Shown in pieces: positions 1-9,949 of a stretch of DNA of 64,000 nt; the stretch's first letter is position 1, and the number at the start of each line of letters is the position of its first letter. The position numbers were made by a program, and so were the translations under genes. The notes below the pieces were generated by a model, which made no database searches, was not told where the DNA came from, and saw only the letters and a list, made by a program, of their open reading frames with translations. The DNA is from Methylocystis sp. H62 (GTDB taxonomy: Bacteria > Pseudomonadota > Alphaproteobacteria > Rhizobiales > Beijerinckiaceae). The stretch spans positions 24,502 to 88,501 of the forward strand of contig NZ_JADNQZ010000043.1 of assembly GCF_015709515.1 (NCBI RefSeq). Direction: 5' to 3'.

Positions 1-477
1 TACTATCTGACGCACAAAGCGATGGCGATCGGCTACCATCCCGAGATTATTCTCGCTGGCCGCCGTCTCAATGACGGCATGGGCGCCTATGTGACGTCGC
101 AACTGGTCAAGGCATTGATCAAACGGCGCATTCATGTCGAAGGCGCGCGCATCCTAATCATGGGGCTGACCTTCAAAGAGAATTGTCCTGATCTGCGCAA
201 TACAAGGGTGATCGACATCGTGCGCGAACTCGCCGATTACAACGCCAATGTCGATGTTTACGATCCGTGGGCCTCCCGCGAAGAAGCGCAATACGAGTAT
301 GGCTTGGCCCTTATCGAGGAACCGGAGTCAGGCGCTTACGATGCTATCATCCTGGCGGTCGCGCACGACCTGTTTCGCGAGCTCGGCCCGGCGGTCCGAG
401 ACTTTGGTAGGGAAGAACACGTGCTTTACGATCTCAAATATGTGCTGGATTTCGATCAATCTGACCTGCGTCTTTAG
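1..477 (+). CDS. tviB: UDP-N-acetylhexosamine 6-dehydrogenase, C-terminal part (TviB/WbpO type)
   Basis: The reading frame is open from base 1, so the gene starts before the window; about 158 C-terminal residues are visible. They carry the [13 protein letters not shown] segment and the [14 protein letters not shown] signature of the C-terminal substrate/NAD-binding domain of nucleotide-sugar dehydrogenases, in the form typical of TviB/WbpO enzymes. The family oxidises UDP-GlcNAc or UDP-GalNAc at C6 to the uronic acid in the cytoplasm, using NAD+. The catalytic Cys lies in the unseen N-terminal part. Only 10 bases separate it from a matching epimerase, so the two form a pair supplying a HexNAcA donor. 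The exact sugar (Glc or Gal configuration) cannot be read from this fragment. Confidence 0.88.
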   Translation, partial: YYLTHKAMAIGYHPEIILAGRRLNDGMGAYVTSQLVKALIKRRIHVEGARILIMGLTFKENCPDLRNTRVIDIVRELADYNANVDVYDPWASREEAQYEYGLALIEEPESGAYDAIILAVAHDLFRELGPAVRDFGREEHVLYDLKYVLDFDQSDLRL

Positions 478-487
478 GGGGAGCTGA

Positions 488-1516
488 ATGACCCCTTATG
501 ATCGAATCCGCCTGAAACTGCGCGAAAGCCCGCGGACTTGGCTGATCACCGGCGTCGCTGGCTTCATTGGCTCGAATCTTCTGGAGACGCTTCTCAAGCT
601 CGATCAGCGCGTAGTGGGGCTCGATAATTTTGCGACCGGTTATCGGCGCAATCTCGACGAGGTGAAGGCACTCGTCGAGCCCTCCCAATGGAATCAATTT
701 ACATTCATCGAAGGGGACATTTGCGACTTCGACGGCTGTCGCCGCGTTTGCGAGTATGTTGATTATGTGCTACATGAAGCCGCGCTGGGTTCAGTGCCGC
801 GCAGCATCGCAGATCCGATCGCAGCCAACGCCGCAAACGTCACCGGTTTTGTCAACATGCTGGTTGCCGCTCGCGACGCTAAGGTCAGGCGCTTCGTCTA
901 CGCCGCCAGCAGTTCGACCTATGGCGACCATCCCGGCTTGCCGAAGGTCGAGGACGTAATGGGCAAACCCCTGAGTCCTTATGCGGTTACTAAATTCGTC
1001 AACGAGCTTTACGCCGACGTCTTCGCCCGTTGTTACGGGATGGAGACGATTGGGCTGCGGTATTTCAATGTCTTTGGGCCGCGGCAAGATCCTAATGGCG
1101 CTTACGCCGCGGTGATCCCGAAATGGACCGCGGCGATGATCAATGGCGAGCCCGTGTTCATCAACGGCGACGGCGAAACCAGCCGCGATTTTTGCTACGT
1201 CGCGAACGCCGTGCAGGCCAATTTGCTGGCGGCGACCACTCGCAGTGCCCAAGCGATCAATCAAGTCTATAACGTGGCGGTTGGCGAACGCACAAGCCTC
1301 CGCGAGCTGTATGAGCATTTGCGCCGCCTGCTCACGCCGCGCTTCCCGCATCTCGAAAAGGCAAAGCCACAATATCGCGAGTTCCGGCCCGGCGACGTGC
1401 GCCATAGCCTAGCGGATATTCACAAAGCCATTGCTTGCCTAGGTTATTCTCCGTCGCATCGCGTCGACCAGGGCCTCGCCCTGGCCATGCCATGGTACAT
1501 AGCGTCAAGCATTTGA
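488..1516 (+). CDS. tviC: UDP-N-acetylhexosamine/uronate 4-epimerase (TviC/WbpP type)
   Basis: A 342-residue extended-SDR protein, normal length for the family. The Rossmann NAD motif GVAGFIGS is at residues 22-29, the catalytic Ser lies in the SSSTYGD stretch (141-147) and the YxxxK pair is Y165/K169. The N-terminal extension before the glycine motif and the [21 protein letters not shown] segment are characteristic of WbpP/TviC enzymes, which interconvert UDP-GlcNAc(A) and UDP-GalNAc(A). It lies directly downstream of the dehydrogenase and is probably co-transcribed. Gene symbol by family resemblance only; the substrate is inferred from the pairing. Confidence 0.88.
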   Translation: MTPYDRIRLKLRESPRTWLITGVAGFIGSNLLETLLKLDQRVVGLDNFATGYRRNLDEVKALVEPSQWNQFTFIEGDICDFDGCRRVCEYVDYVLHEAALGSVPRSIADPIAANAANVTGFVNMLVAARDAKVRRFVYAASSSTYGDHPGLPKVEDVMGKPLSPYAVTKFVNELYADVFARCYGMETIGLRYFNVFGPRQDPNGAYAAVIPKWTAAMINGEPVFINGDGETSRDFCYVANAVQANLLAATTRSAQAINQVYNVAVGERTSLRELYEHLRRLLTPRFPHLEKAKPQYREFRPGDVRHSLADIHKAIACLGYSPSHRVDQGLALAMPWYIASSI

Positions 1517-1587
1517 GTAAGTTTGGGAATTTAATCTTTCCCTACGACGTTACTATCTTGTCTTCTGTGGCAATTATCGGCTAAATA

Positions 1588-3057
1588 ATGAGTGCTGCCA
1601 AGCATACGGGCTATAACCTGTTGGGGGCCCTGATTCCAATAAGTGTTTCTTTACTGACAACCCCCATCTATATTCGCCTAATTGGCGAGGCGCGATATGG
1701 CGTTTTGGCAATCGTCTGGTCGTTACTCGGGTATTTTGGAGTATTCGACCTAGGGCTCGGTCGGGCGACGTCGCAGCGAATCGCGGCGCTCGGTAATTCG
1801 TCCCCACAGCTGATATCGTCGACCTTTTGGACTGCGTTAGCGATGAACGCCGCATTGGGCAGCTTTGGCGGCATGCTCATTTGGCCGGTCGCGAACTATT
1901 ACTTTCGGTATACGATTAGCTTGGGCTCTGACCTCAGATCGGAACTTTGGCCAGCTCTGCCTTGGCTCATGTTCGCAGTTCCTCTGACGACAATGTCAGG
2001 CGTTGTGGGTGGCGCACTTCAAGGACGCGCGCAATTCTTGGAGTTAAATGTTATTTCTGTAACGAGCACCGTTTTGGTGCAGACCTTACCCCTTATCGTT
2101 GCGTGGGGATTTGGTCCTGATCTGGCTCTGTTGCTTCCTGCTGTCATTCTTATAAAGTTCTTCACATTCATCGCGGGTTTTTGGCGGTGCAAAATTCACG
2201 TGTTTCGGGATCAAGCGCCGTTGCTAGCATGCAGTGATGCCAAAAGTTTACTCCGGTTCGGCGGCTGGGTGACGATTTCGTCACTGATTGACCCACTTAT
2301 GAGCATTCTCGACCGCTTTGTAATTGGCGCCAAGGTCAGCGCGAGCGCCGTCACTTATTACTCAGTGCCGTTCCAGCTCGGCGAGCGCTCCCTCGTTTTA
2401 TCTGTGGCGATCACATCAGCGCTCTTCCCGCGTTTCGCCACCGCCAACGCGATCGAACGCGAACAGCTGGCGAAAATTGCCTTGCGCTCGCTCGTGGCGG
2501 TCACGACACCAGTAATGGTCGTCGCCGTTTTGTTGGTCGAACCGTTTCTGGGGTTTTGGATCAGTCCCGAGTTCGCCGCCAACGCGAACGGCACAGCTCA
2601 AATTTTGCTCTTGGGCTTTTGGATCAATGGAGTGGCCGCCGTGCCCTTCGCACAGCTGCAGGGGGCCGGACGGCCCGATGTGACCGCAAAATTCCACATG
2701 GCCGAACTTCTCCCGTATTTGATCGCCCTTTTTGTAGGCTTGTACATTTGGGGCCTTCCCGGAGCCGCGGCGGCATTTAGCCTGCGCGTGGTTGGAGACT
2801 GCGTTTTGCTGCTTTGGTTTGCGGAAATGTTGCCTAGCGAGGTTGCGACGCTAAGAGTTCCAGCTCTGCTGCTGTTAGGCGCCTTGGGCTCAGCCATCGG
2901 TTGGACTTTTTGCAGTACAATGTGGTGGTTGGCCGCTGTATCCTTGTCGGTAGTAGCGCTGGGGTGGTCGTTATGGTGCGCTCCAGCCGAAATGCGCGAA
3001 TTAGCCATTGGTGTTCTCAAGAAGCTGCTTGCTTCCATGCGGGAGGCGTTGCGGTGA
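1588..3057 (+). CDS. Wzx-like oligosaccharide flippase (MOP superfamily)
   Basis: A 489-residue protein made almost entirely of hydrophobic segments, consistent with the 12-14 helices of polysaccharide flippases. The N-terminus (KHTGYNLLGALIPISVSLLTTPIYIRLIGEARYG, quoted here only to its general shape: amphipathic start, then TPIYIRLIG-E-RYG) is the classic Wzx/MatE-like polysaccharide-synthesis motif. It would move undecaprenyl-linked repeat units across the inner membrane. It follows the dehydrogenase/epimerase pair by about 70 bases on the same strand. Substrate is unknown; a partner Wzy candidate is the EpsG-like protein at 25699-26826. Confidence 0.85.
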   Translation: MSAAKHTGYNLLGALIPISVSLLTTPIYIRLIGEARYGVLAIVWSLLGYFGVFDLGLGRATSQRIAALGNSSPQLISSTFWTALAMNAALGSFGGMLIWPVANYYFRYTISLGSDLRSELWPALPWLMFAVPLTTMSGVVGGALQGRAQFLELNVISVTSTVLVQTLPLIVAWGFGPDLALLLPAVILIKFFTFIAGFWRCKIHVFRDQAPLLACSDAKSLLRFGGWVTISSLIDPLMSILDRFVIGAKVSASAVTYYSVPFQLGERSLVLSVAITSALFPRFATANAIEREQLAKIALRSLVAVTTPVMVVAVLLVEPFLGFWISPEFAANANGTAQILLLGFWINGVAAVPFAQLQGAGRPDVTAKFHMAELLPYLIALFVGLYIWGLPGAAAAFSLRVVGDCVLLLWFAEMLPSEVATLRVPALLLLGALGSAIGWTFCSTMWWLAAVSLSVVALGWSLWCAPAEMRELAIGVLKKLLASMREALR

Positions 3058-3143
3058 GGATGAGCCTGGTGCCTCCTGTCAGTGATTTTGAGTTGTTTCT
3101 GTAACTCCGTCGGCGACGTCGTCGACGTTTCGGGGAGAGGCGC

Positions 3144-3180
3144 CATGTCGCAAACGGCGGTCAAGAAATATGTTGTGGGT
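3144..3180 (+). pseudogene. 5' stub of an IS630-family transposase
   Basis: An ATG at 3144 opens MSQTAVKKYVVGL, the usual N-terminus of a common IS630-type transposase in Rhizobiales, and is cut off after 12 codons by the IS701 element. No other part of this copy is seen nearby. Only a short match, so the call is tentative. Confidence 0.4.
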
Positions 3181-3184
3181 CTAG

Positions 3185-4625
3185 CACTACTTTGGCAGTT
3201 TCAATCATTGGCTTTTCGCAGCATGGTTTTGCAGTGTGGGCATCTATAGGGCGGCGCGCGGGAGAGATGGGCGAGAACGGCGCGGCGGATCGCGGGCAAA
3301 CTCGGTTGCGGCGGTCCGACGGCGATTCTTTTTTTTCCCTTTCGTCTCGGTGAGGCGGCGGCTTTGCAGAAAAGCGTAAGCGATCATCGTCATCAGCGCA
3401 TGACGATGCAGACCATGCCAGGATCGCCCTTCGAAGTGGTCGAGGCCGAGTTCTTCCTTGAGTTGCTGATGCGCTTTTTCGCAGACCCAACGCGCCTTGA
3501 TTGTTGCGGCAACGGTTTTCAGATCGGCGTCGGCGGGCAGATTGGAGAGATAATACTTATGCTCGCCTGAGACACGGCGCTCGCCAATGAGCCAGGCTTC
3601 CTCGCCGGGCATATGTTGCATGCCTTTGTCGCCGATGCGTTGCGGCGGCCCGTCAGCGATACGGACGCGAAGCGCGGCGAAGGCGGCCCGCAGCGGTTTC
3701 TTCGTTCCCTTGCGCCAACTGAGCGAACGCCATTTGGCGCAAGCCAGCATGTCTTCAGCGGGAACGGAGCGCTGGTTGGGGACATGACGTTTGCGCGGGC
3801 GACCGCGGCCGGCGACGGGGAAGATCAGCTTGACGTTCTGTGGATAGACCTTCTGATGTTTTGGGACGCCGACGGCCCAATTGAGGCTGCGCGTGTCGAG
3901 CCCATGTCGGAACGGGGCGGATAGACCGTAGCCGGCGTCGGCAAGCACGACGCCGAAACGCGCGCCGGCGCTGATCACGCGATCGATTTCGGCGAGCGCG
4001 ATTTGCGGCTTCGTGCGCGCCTTCCGACAAGCGTCGGGGACGGCCGCTTTCACCATGCGCGCGGCGTTGCTTGTCCAGCTTTCGGGCAAGAACAAGCGCA
4101 GGCCGATCATGACGGGAACCTCGCCTTGCGCCAGCGTCAGCGACACGAGCGTCTGGCAATTGGCGTTCTTGCCCAAGACGGAAGCGTATTGCGGCGCGAC
4201 GCCGACTGAATGCGCTCCCTTCTTCGGCAGGGCTGTGTCGTCGATGATCAGAAACGCTTTTGCGCCGCCGACCAGCCTGTCAGCCTGAAGGGCAAGTTCT
4301 TCCTCCAGCGGCGTCTCATCCCAGACGCCGCTGGAAATAAAATGATGCAGCTGATCATAATCCCCCGGCGCCAGCCGAGACGCCATCGGCTCGACGCTCT
4401 TGCGGTCGCCAGGACCGATCAGACCCTCAACGTAAAGCGGACACATGCGCCGGCGAGCCTTATGTCCCAGCCGCGCCAGAAACGGCGCCAGCCAAGTCTC
4501 GAGATCTCTCTTCCACGACCCAGCCATGGCCGGCCCTCCAAGAAGCCGACCCCCTATGAATCACGCATGCCGACAAAAAGGAATCCCCAAACGGCGCAGC
4601 CTCAAAAAAATCTGCCAAAGTAGTG
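3185..4625 (-). mobile_element. IS701-family element, complete, with CTAG target duplication
   Basis: The element is bounded by inverted repeats CACTACTTTGGCA (3185-3197) and TGCCAAAGTAGTG (4613-4625) and flanked by direct CTAG repeats at 3181-3184 and 4626-4629, matching the YTAR target duplication known for IS701. It carries one intact transposase gene on the minus strand. The right-hand CTAG is also the terminus of an adjoining IS5-type element, so IS701 used that end as its target. Confidence 0.9.
3244..4527 (-). CDS. IS701-family transposase
   Basis: 427 residues, full length. N-terminal region resembles IS701/DDE_5 transposases (LSWxKGTKKPL, YDQLHHFISSG-WD). Likely DDE residues are D in LIIDDTALPKKG, D in VLADAGYG and E in the CEKAHQQLKEELGLDHFEGRSW region. 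It is intact, so the element may be active. Confidence 0.9.
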   Translation of the reverse strand: MAGSWKRDLETWLAPFLARLGHKARRRMCPLYVEGLIGPGDRKSVEPMASRLAPGDYDQLHHFISSGVWDETPLEEELALQADRLVGGAKAFLIIDDTALPKKGAHSVGVAPQYASVLGKNANCQTLVSLTLAQGEVPVMIGLRLFLPESWTSNAARMVKAAVPDACRKARTKPQIALAEIDRVISAGARFGVVLADAGYGLSAPFRHGLDTRSLNWAVGVPKHQKVYPQNVKLIFPVAGRGRPRKRHVPNQRSVPAEDMLACAKWRSLSWRKGTKKPLRAAFAALRVRIADGPPQRIGDKGMQHMPGEEAWLIGERRVSGEHKYYLSNLPADADLKTVAATIKARWVCEKAHQQLKEELGLDHFEGRSWHGLHRHALMTMIAYAFLQSRRLTETKGKKKNRRRTAATEFARDPPRRSRPSLPRAAL

Positions 4626-5510
4626 CTAGGTCGTGTGGACGAATTAGCGCTTGAAGATCGCTTGGGGATTCCCACGCGGAATCAGGCATGATTCATAGGA
4701 CTCCGACTGAGTCGGAGACCAGAAGCCATGTCGACGCGGATGGACGAGGAAGACTGGGCGCATACGCTCGCGGTGTTTCGGGCCTGCATTCCGCGTCGCG
4801 GACGCAAGGCCGACGACGATCGCCGCTTCCTCGAAGCGCTTCATTTCTTCACAGTCGAAAACGTAAGATGACGCGCGTTGCCGGAGCGGTTCGGACACTG
4901 GAACGGCGTATGGAAGCGGTTCGACCGCTTGAGCAAGGCCGGCGTATTCGAGGCCTTCTTCGATACGCTCGCGTCCATGAGTTCGTCGGCGCATCTGATC
5001 CAGATGTTCGATTCAACGATCGTGCGCGCGCACGTATCGGCCGCAGGCGCCAAAGGGGGCAAGAAGCGCAGGCGCTCGGGCGTTCGCGCGGCGGCTTCAC
5101 CACGAAAATCCACGCCAAGTCGGACGCATCGGGCGATATCATCGCTTTCGATCTGACCGGCGGCGAGGCTGCCGACGCGCTGCATTTCGAAATGCTGCTC
5201 GACATCGGCCCGGATATTCAGCCGCGCGCCGCTATTTGTGACAAGGGCTACGCCAGCAAAGCGAAGCGCGCGGCGGCGAGAGCGCGCGGCATCGCCCCAG
5301 TCATCCCGCACAAGGCCAATGAGAAAGACAAACCGAAGTTCTTCGCCAGGACGCTCTATAAAGCCCGCGCTCGTATCGAGCAGGGCATGGGGCGCATCAA
5401 ACGGTTCAAGCGCGTCGCCCTACGCTGCGAAAAGACAGCCAGAAATTTCCGATCCATCGTCAGTTTCGCAGCAGGCCTATGCTTGATCAAATTCGTCCGC
5501 ACGGCCTAGT
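4626..5510 (+). mobile_element. IS5-family element (IS427-like), with CTAG-ended inverted repeats
   Basis: Ends match imperfectly as inverted repeats: CTAGGTCGTGTGGACGAATT at the left and the complement of AATTCGTCCGCACGGCCTAG at the right (two mismatches in 20). The transposase is split over two frames, as usual in this group, but also carries a premature stop. A lone copy of the right end occurs at 60148-60168. Confidence 0.8.
4728..5509 (+). pseudogene. IS5-family transposase, inactivated by an in-frame TGA
   Basis: The first frame begins at the ATG at 4728 (MSTRMDEEDWAHTLAVFRAC) and runs to a TGA at 4869-4871, where relatives have Trp (ENVRWRALPERFGHWN). It then continues as PERFGHWNGVWKRFDRLSKAG to about 5060. 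There an AAAGGGGG tract is the probable site of the programmed frameshift into the second frame (LGRSRGGFTTKIHAKSD to the end at 5509). The frameshift is normal for the group; the TGA is not, so this copy is judged inactive. Confidence 0.75.
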
Positions 5511-5573
5511 CATCTGGAACTGAAGTCCATTTCATTATAGGATAGGGCTTTCGCATGAAAGCGGGAGCAAGTT

Positions 5574-5905
5574 ATGGCCAATTCGACGGGGCGTCCGATT
5601 GCTCCCTTGATCCTCACTGCGGCTGAGCGAGTCTATCTCTAACGACAGGTTCGTCGCCATCGCGTGGCGCGGCGTTATCTGAACGCTGCCGCGTTATCCT
5701 CCAATGCGCGGATGGCGTTCCCAGCAAGTCCGTTGCGAGCGAGATTGGCGTCTATGAGCACACGGTTGGCAAGTGGCGACGGCGCTTTCTGAGGGACCGC
5801 ATCGATGGGCTATTGGATGAGGCCCGTCCAGGCAGACCTCGAACAATCAAGGATGATTAGGTCGCCGCCGTTATTGAGCGCACGCTCCGGTCCACGCCAA
5901 TAGGC
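5574..5905 (+). pseudogene. IS630-family transposase N-terminal remnant
   Basis: Starts as MANSTGRPIAPLILTAAERVYL, then a TAA at 5641 interrupts it. After a frame change it continues CADGVPSKSVASEIGVYEHTVGKWRRRFL, a helix-turn-helix region of IS630 transposases, and stops where IS701-like sequence begins. No catalytic domain remains. Confidence 0.6.
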
Positions 5906-5949
5906 GGCGGTGTGCAGAATGAGGCGTATCTGATTGTCGAGCGGCGACC

Positions 5950-6055
5950 GACAGGATGTGCGATAGGCGCGGGTGATCGCAAGAGCATGCAGCCCATGGC
6001 AGCGCGCGATGGCGAAATCGGATACGACCAGCTTCATCACTTTATCTCCAGCGGA
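5950..6055 (+). pseudogene. IS701-type transposase fragment
   Basis: About 35 codons read IGAGDRKSMQPMAARDGEIG-YDQLHHFISSG, clearly homologous to residues 35-70 of the intact IS701 transposase at 3244-4527. The fragment is bounded by IS630 and IS5 remnants, so it is recombination debris. Confidence 0.65.
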
Positions 6056-6480
6056 GGCTGGCGCCATCGACAGCCAACGGTCAAGGCCCCGGCCACGCAA
6101 GTGCGGGGCTCCGACGCGGGCAGGAAATCGCAGGGCGCAAGCGCCAAATTGTGGTGGATACGGACGGACGGCCGCTCATGTTCAAATCTGGACGACTGCG
6201 GATATTTCCGACTCCGCGGGCGCAGTATATTCTCGGTGCTATCCGCAACCGCTGGCCGTGGGTCAAGCATCTCTTCACCGACGGTGCCTACGGCCGTAGA
6301 AAACTCATAAACAAGGCGGCGTTCAAAGAGTTCGTCATAGAGATCGTGCGAAGGATCGACGCTGATCCGGGCTTCAAGGTTCTGCCGCGGCGCTGGGGTC
6401 GTCGAGCGAACCTTCGGCTGGATGACCCGCTGGCGGCACCGTCTCCCGTGAAGAACTCTCATGTTTTTGACATGACATCA
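6056..6480 (+). pseudogene. IS5-family transposase fragment, frameshifted
   Basis: Begins IDSQ-TVKAPAT in one frame and, after a shift near 6150, continues VVDTDGRPLMFKSGRLRIFPTPRAQ and WPWVKHLFTDGAYGRRKL, the central and C-terminal region of the two-frame IS5 transposases also seen at 41890-42430. It is disrupted and has lost its start. Confidence 0.65.
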
Positions 6481-6609
6481 GTTTCGGTTTCGGCGAAGTA
6501 ATCGTTTTCGCAAGGTTTTGCGGGGTTGGGCGGGTTTTTCTTGCAAATTGATCCGGCGTCGATGTCGTGATTCTCTCTGTCCGTCGAGTGGCGAGCGAGG
6601 AGATTCGCG

Positions 6610-7293
6610 ATGCGGCCGAAGGAGCGGCGGGACGGCGGGCAGAAGGATTTGTTTCGGGCGCGGCTCGATCAGATCGTCGACATGGGCCATCCGCTGGCGA
6701 AGCTCGCCCAAGCCATCGCCTGGGGCTTTCTCGAGCAGAACTTCGGCGCGGTTTACGCCGACGTTCCGGGCCGTCCGCCCTTGCCGACGCGGCTGATGGC
6801 CGGGCTCGCGATCCTGAAGCACACGCACGATCTCTCCGATGAAGCCTTATGCGAGCGCTGGGTGGAGAACCCCTATTTTCAACTCTTTTGCGGCGAGGAG
6901 TTTTTCCAGCACCAGCCGCCCTTCGACCGCTCGTCGCTGACGAGCTGGCGTCAGCGGATGGGCGAGGAGAAGCTCGCGGCGCTTGTCCAGGAGAGCCTGT
7001 CCGTGGCGACGAAGACAGGCGCGGCGAAGCCGTCCGACTTCTCCAGGATCATCGTCGACACGACGGTGCAGGAAAAGGCCGTCGCTTTTCCAACGGACGC
7101 CAAGCTCATGCATCGAGCCGAACGGCTCGTTCGGCTGGCGAAGAAGCACGGCGTCGCGCTGCGGCAATCCTATGAGCGCATCGGCAAGCACGCGCTGATC
7201 GCGCATCAGCGTTACGCGCACGCCAAGCAGTTCAAACGCGCGAACAAGGCGTTGCGCAAACTCCGCACGTTTCTGGGCCGCGTCGAGCGCGAC
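6610..7293 (+). pseudogene. IS5/IS1182-type transposase, 3' truncated by an IS3 element
   Basis: The ATG at 6610 opens an undisturbed frame with the DUF772-type N-terminal domain (LPTRLMAGLAILKHTHDLSDEALCERWVENPYFQ) and the first catalytic Asp region (RIIVDTTVQEKAV). Coding similarity ends at about 7293, exactly where the IS3 inverted repeat begins. The C-terminal third is missing and is not found downstream of the IS3 element, so IS3 insertion was followed by deletion. Confidence 0.75.
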
Positions 7294-7382
7294 AGAGCCG
7301 GCCCCGCAAATTCGGACAGTAGCATAAGTGGATTTCCTGCCTGACAGCGGCGAGGATTCTCGCCGCGAATCAGGAGCAATCG

Positions 7383-7691
7383 ATGACGAAGACGAGCCGC
7401 CGGACACATTCTCCGGCCTTCAAGGCGAAGGTGGCTTTGGCCGCCTTTAAGGGCGAGAAGACGCTGGTCGAGCTGGCGCAGCAGTTTGACGTTCACCCGA
7501 ACCAGATCACGACCTGGAAAAGCCAGCTTCTGGAGGGCGCTGCGGGCGTGTTCGGTCAGGAAAAGACCGAGACGAAAGAAGCGGCTGTCGATTTGGAAGC
7601 GCTTCACGCCAAGATCGGCGAACTGACCCTGGCCAATGATTTTTTAGAGGGCGCGCTCAGCGAGGCCGGCCTGCTGAGCGCAAAGCGATGA
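7383..7691 (+). CDS. IS3-family transposase OrfA
   Basis: 102 residues with a helix-turn-helix ([33 protein letters not shown]) followed by a leucine-rich segment ([22 protein letters not shown]). Its end overlaps orfB by four bases (ATGA at 7688), the usual set-up for a frameshifted OrfAB transposase. Confidence 0.88.
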   Translation: MTKTSRRTHSPAFKAKVALAAFKGEKTLVELAQQFDVHPNQITTWKSQLLEGAAGVFGQEKTETKEAAVDLEALHAKIGELTLANDFLEGALSEAGLLSAKR

Positions 7692-8587
7692 TCGACCGCA
7701 GCCATGCCTTTCCGATCGCGGGGCAAGCGAAGATGCTCGGCGTCGCCCGCAGCACGGTCTATTGCAAGCCACGGCCGGTCTCGGCCGATGACTTGCAGCT
7801 GATGCGCCGCCTCGACGAGCTGCATCTCGATTTTCCCTTCGCCGGCGCACGAATGCTGCGCGATCTGCTGCGGCGCGAGGGCGTCGTTGTCGGCCGTCGC
7901 CACGTGACGACGCTGATGAAGCGGATGGGGATCGAGGCGATCTATCGCCGGCCGAATACGAGCAAAGCCGCGCCGGGGCACAAAATCTATCCATATCTCC
8001 TGCGCGGCGTGAAGATCGAGAGACCGGATCATGTCTGGGCGATGGACATCAGCTACATCCCGATGCGGAGCGGCTTCATCTATCTCGCGGCGGTGGTCGA
8101 CGTGGCGAGCCGGCGCGTACTGGCTCATCGCGTGTCCGACCCGCGGCAATTGCTTTCCAGAATTGAACAAGCTGCTCCCGGACGGCCGCTGGCGGCCTGC
8201 CAGGCGAGCGCATCGCCTTTGTGTCAGATGTTTTGGTATTTGCTCTCGTCCGCGCCATCGCCGTCTCCATTGAGATCGTTGCGACGACCAATTGAATCCG
8301 CCCAGTTCACCAGCATCGATTTTACGAGCGTGCTGCTGGACGCGAAGGTCACGATCAGCATGGACGGCAAGGGCGCCTGGCGCGACAATGTCTTCGTCGA
8401 GCGATTATGGCGCAGCGTGAAATACGAGGAAGTCTATCTGCGCGCCTACGACAGCGTGTCCGAAGCGCGCGCGTCGATTGCCAGATATCTGGCGTTTTAC
8501 AATGATCGGCGCCCGCACTCGAGCCTTGACGGACGCACGCCTGACGAGGCCTACTTCGGCAAGCAAGCGATGGCGGTCGCCGCATGA
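7688..8587 (+). pseudogene. IS3-family OrfB with a replaced internal segment
   Basis: The frame is open for 299 residues and carries the HTH_21 and rve domains. Compared with the second copy at 51 kb, about 31 residues including the conserved TDQGS motif are replaced by about 54 unrelated residues (8137-8302, DPRQLLSRIEQAAP onwards). The N-terminal Asp (WAMDISYIPM) and the C-terminal Glu region (SLDGRTPDEAYF) remain, but the central catalytic Asp is lost. The protein is therefore probably inactive despite the open frame. Confidence 0.7.
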
Positions 8588-8880
8588 CCGTCCTTCGATT
8601 TTGTCGCAGCTCTGGTCGGGCTACGCCCTCCCGGCGCCGCGACAAAATCGAGACGCCCCGCATTCAGCAAACCCGGCAGGAAAGCCACTTAAAATCCGCG
8701 GGGAGCTGTCCAAACAACCGGGGCCAGCTCTATGATCCACGTTCCAATGGGCGGCCTCGTCTTGCCAAGGATCGCTCATTGATAAAGATTCTCAAACGGA
8801 CTCTCAGGCCGTCAAATGAAAATTGGGGCCGCGTCTGCGACCCTACAGCCGCTATGAGCAACAAGCGCAGGACCTTCGAA

Positions 8881-9693
8881 ATGAAAAGTTTCCTCAAACG
8901 CATTGAAGCCAAATTGTGGACAATAAGGCTTGGCGAGCCGCCGTGTTATACATCGTTTCGCGCAACTGTGACCGACAAACTGAGAAGGAATTACACAGGA
9001 AAAGCCGCAAGCATTTTTTTTGAAAATAGGGGACGCATTATCCACAAATGGCTCCATTACCTTCCAATCTACGACAGCTTGCTCGGCTGTTACCGACAGG
9101 CAGACGTCAGAGTCCTCGAAATTGGTGTATCGAAAGGCGGCTCGCTGGATATGTGGCGAAAGTTCTTGGGAGATAGAGCGACGATCTTTGGCGTCGATAA
9201 TAATCCTGAGTGCGCGCCCTTGGACACACAAACGGGGCCTGTCCGTATCGGTTCTCAAGACGATGTGGATTTCCTCCTTAGTGTAGTGAAAGAAATGGGC
9301 GGGCTTGATATCGTCCTGGACGATGGCTCACATATTGCCTGCCATCAGCGCGCCAGCTTTGAAACTTTGTGGCCTCTCATAAGTGAGGGTGGACTTTATA
9401 TTGTTGAGGATACTCATACAGCCTATTGGCCGCAATTCGAGGGCGGGTTGCGCAGGCGCGGGACAATCATCGAATACTTCAAAAACAAGGTAGATCATAT
9501 GCATAAGCACTACCAAGCCGGTGGGTCCAACACCCCGGAGGCAATGACAGACATCGAGAGCGTCCAGTTTTTCGATTCAATCATAGCGATTCGGAAACGC
9601 AAGCAGTTCCCACGATATACTGTCATGACAGGAGAGACGGATGGGGAAAAACAAACGAATGCAGTGATGTTGGAAACACCAAGATGCTCGTGA
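8881..9693 (+). CDS. class I SAM-dependent methyltransferase
   Basis: 270 residues from the ATG at 8881, chosen because AGGA lies about 9 bases upstream; the frame is open further upstream but only into the IS3 end. The SAM-binding motif VLEIGVSKGGSL is followed by GVDNNPE and LDIVLDDGSHI, a layout shared with methyltransferases and cephalosporin-hydroxylase-like proteins that modify sugars or small molecules in polysaccharide and antibiotic clusters. In this context O-methylation of a glycan residue is likely but unproven. It is flanked by IS3 elements on both sides and so is isolated from its original operon. Confidence 0.75.
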   Translation: MKSFLKRIEAKLWTIRLGEPPCYTSFRATVTDKLRRNYTGKAASIFFENRGRIIHKWLHYLPIYDSLLGCYRQADVRVLEIGVSKGGSLDMWRKFLGDRATIFGVDNNPECAPLDTQTGPVRIGSQDDVDFLLSVVKEMGGLDIVLDDGSHIACHQRASFETLWPLISEGGLYIVEDTHTAYWPQFEGGLRRRGTIIEYFKNKVDHMHKHYQAGGSNTPEAMTDIESVQFFDSIIAIRKRKQFPRYTVMTGETDGEKQTNAVMLETPRCS

Positions 9694-9949
9694 GAATGAA
9701 GAAGCAATTGGCGAGTTCGCGCAACAGCTGCGGGACTTTCAGCCAGAATGATTCAATCTTAACCCGCTCGAAGGTGCGCCAACATCTGGCGCGTTCTTAT
9801 TATGGCCTTAACGTCTGTCCCATGATCTGGCGTGAGCTCGACAATTTTTCCTCGGGCTCAGTCTGCTTGGTCCGAGCTTCCAATCGCGATCGTCGTCCTT
9901 TCCACGTGACCACCTTGTGACCTGCCCCTGAACTTTCATCCAACGGCAA

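Larger units (their letters stand above)
7294..8731 (+). mobile_element. IS3-family element, copy 1
   Basis: Inverted-repeat ends AGAGCCGGCCCCG (7294) and CGGGGCCAGCTCT (ending 8731) enclose overlapping orfA and orfB. A second copy on the other strand lies at 51180-52533. No clear target duplication is visible at this copy, and the gene to its left is truncated. Confidence 0.8.

Noticed and set aside
7688..8587. OrfB of IS3 copy 1 as a functional transposase
   Set aside because: The frame is open, but comparison with copy 2 shows that the segment containing TDQGS is replaced by unrelated residues.
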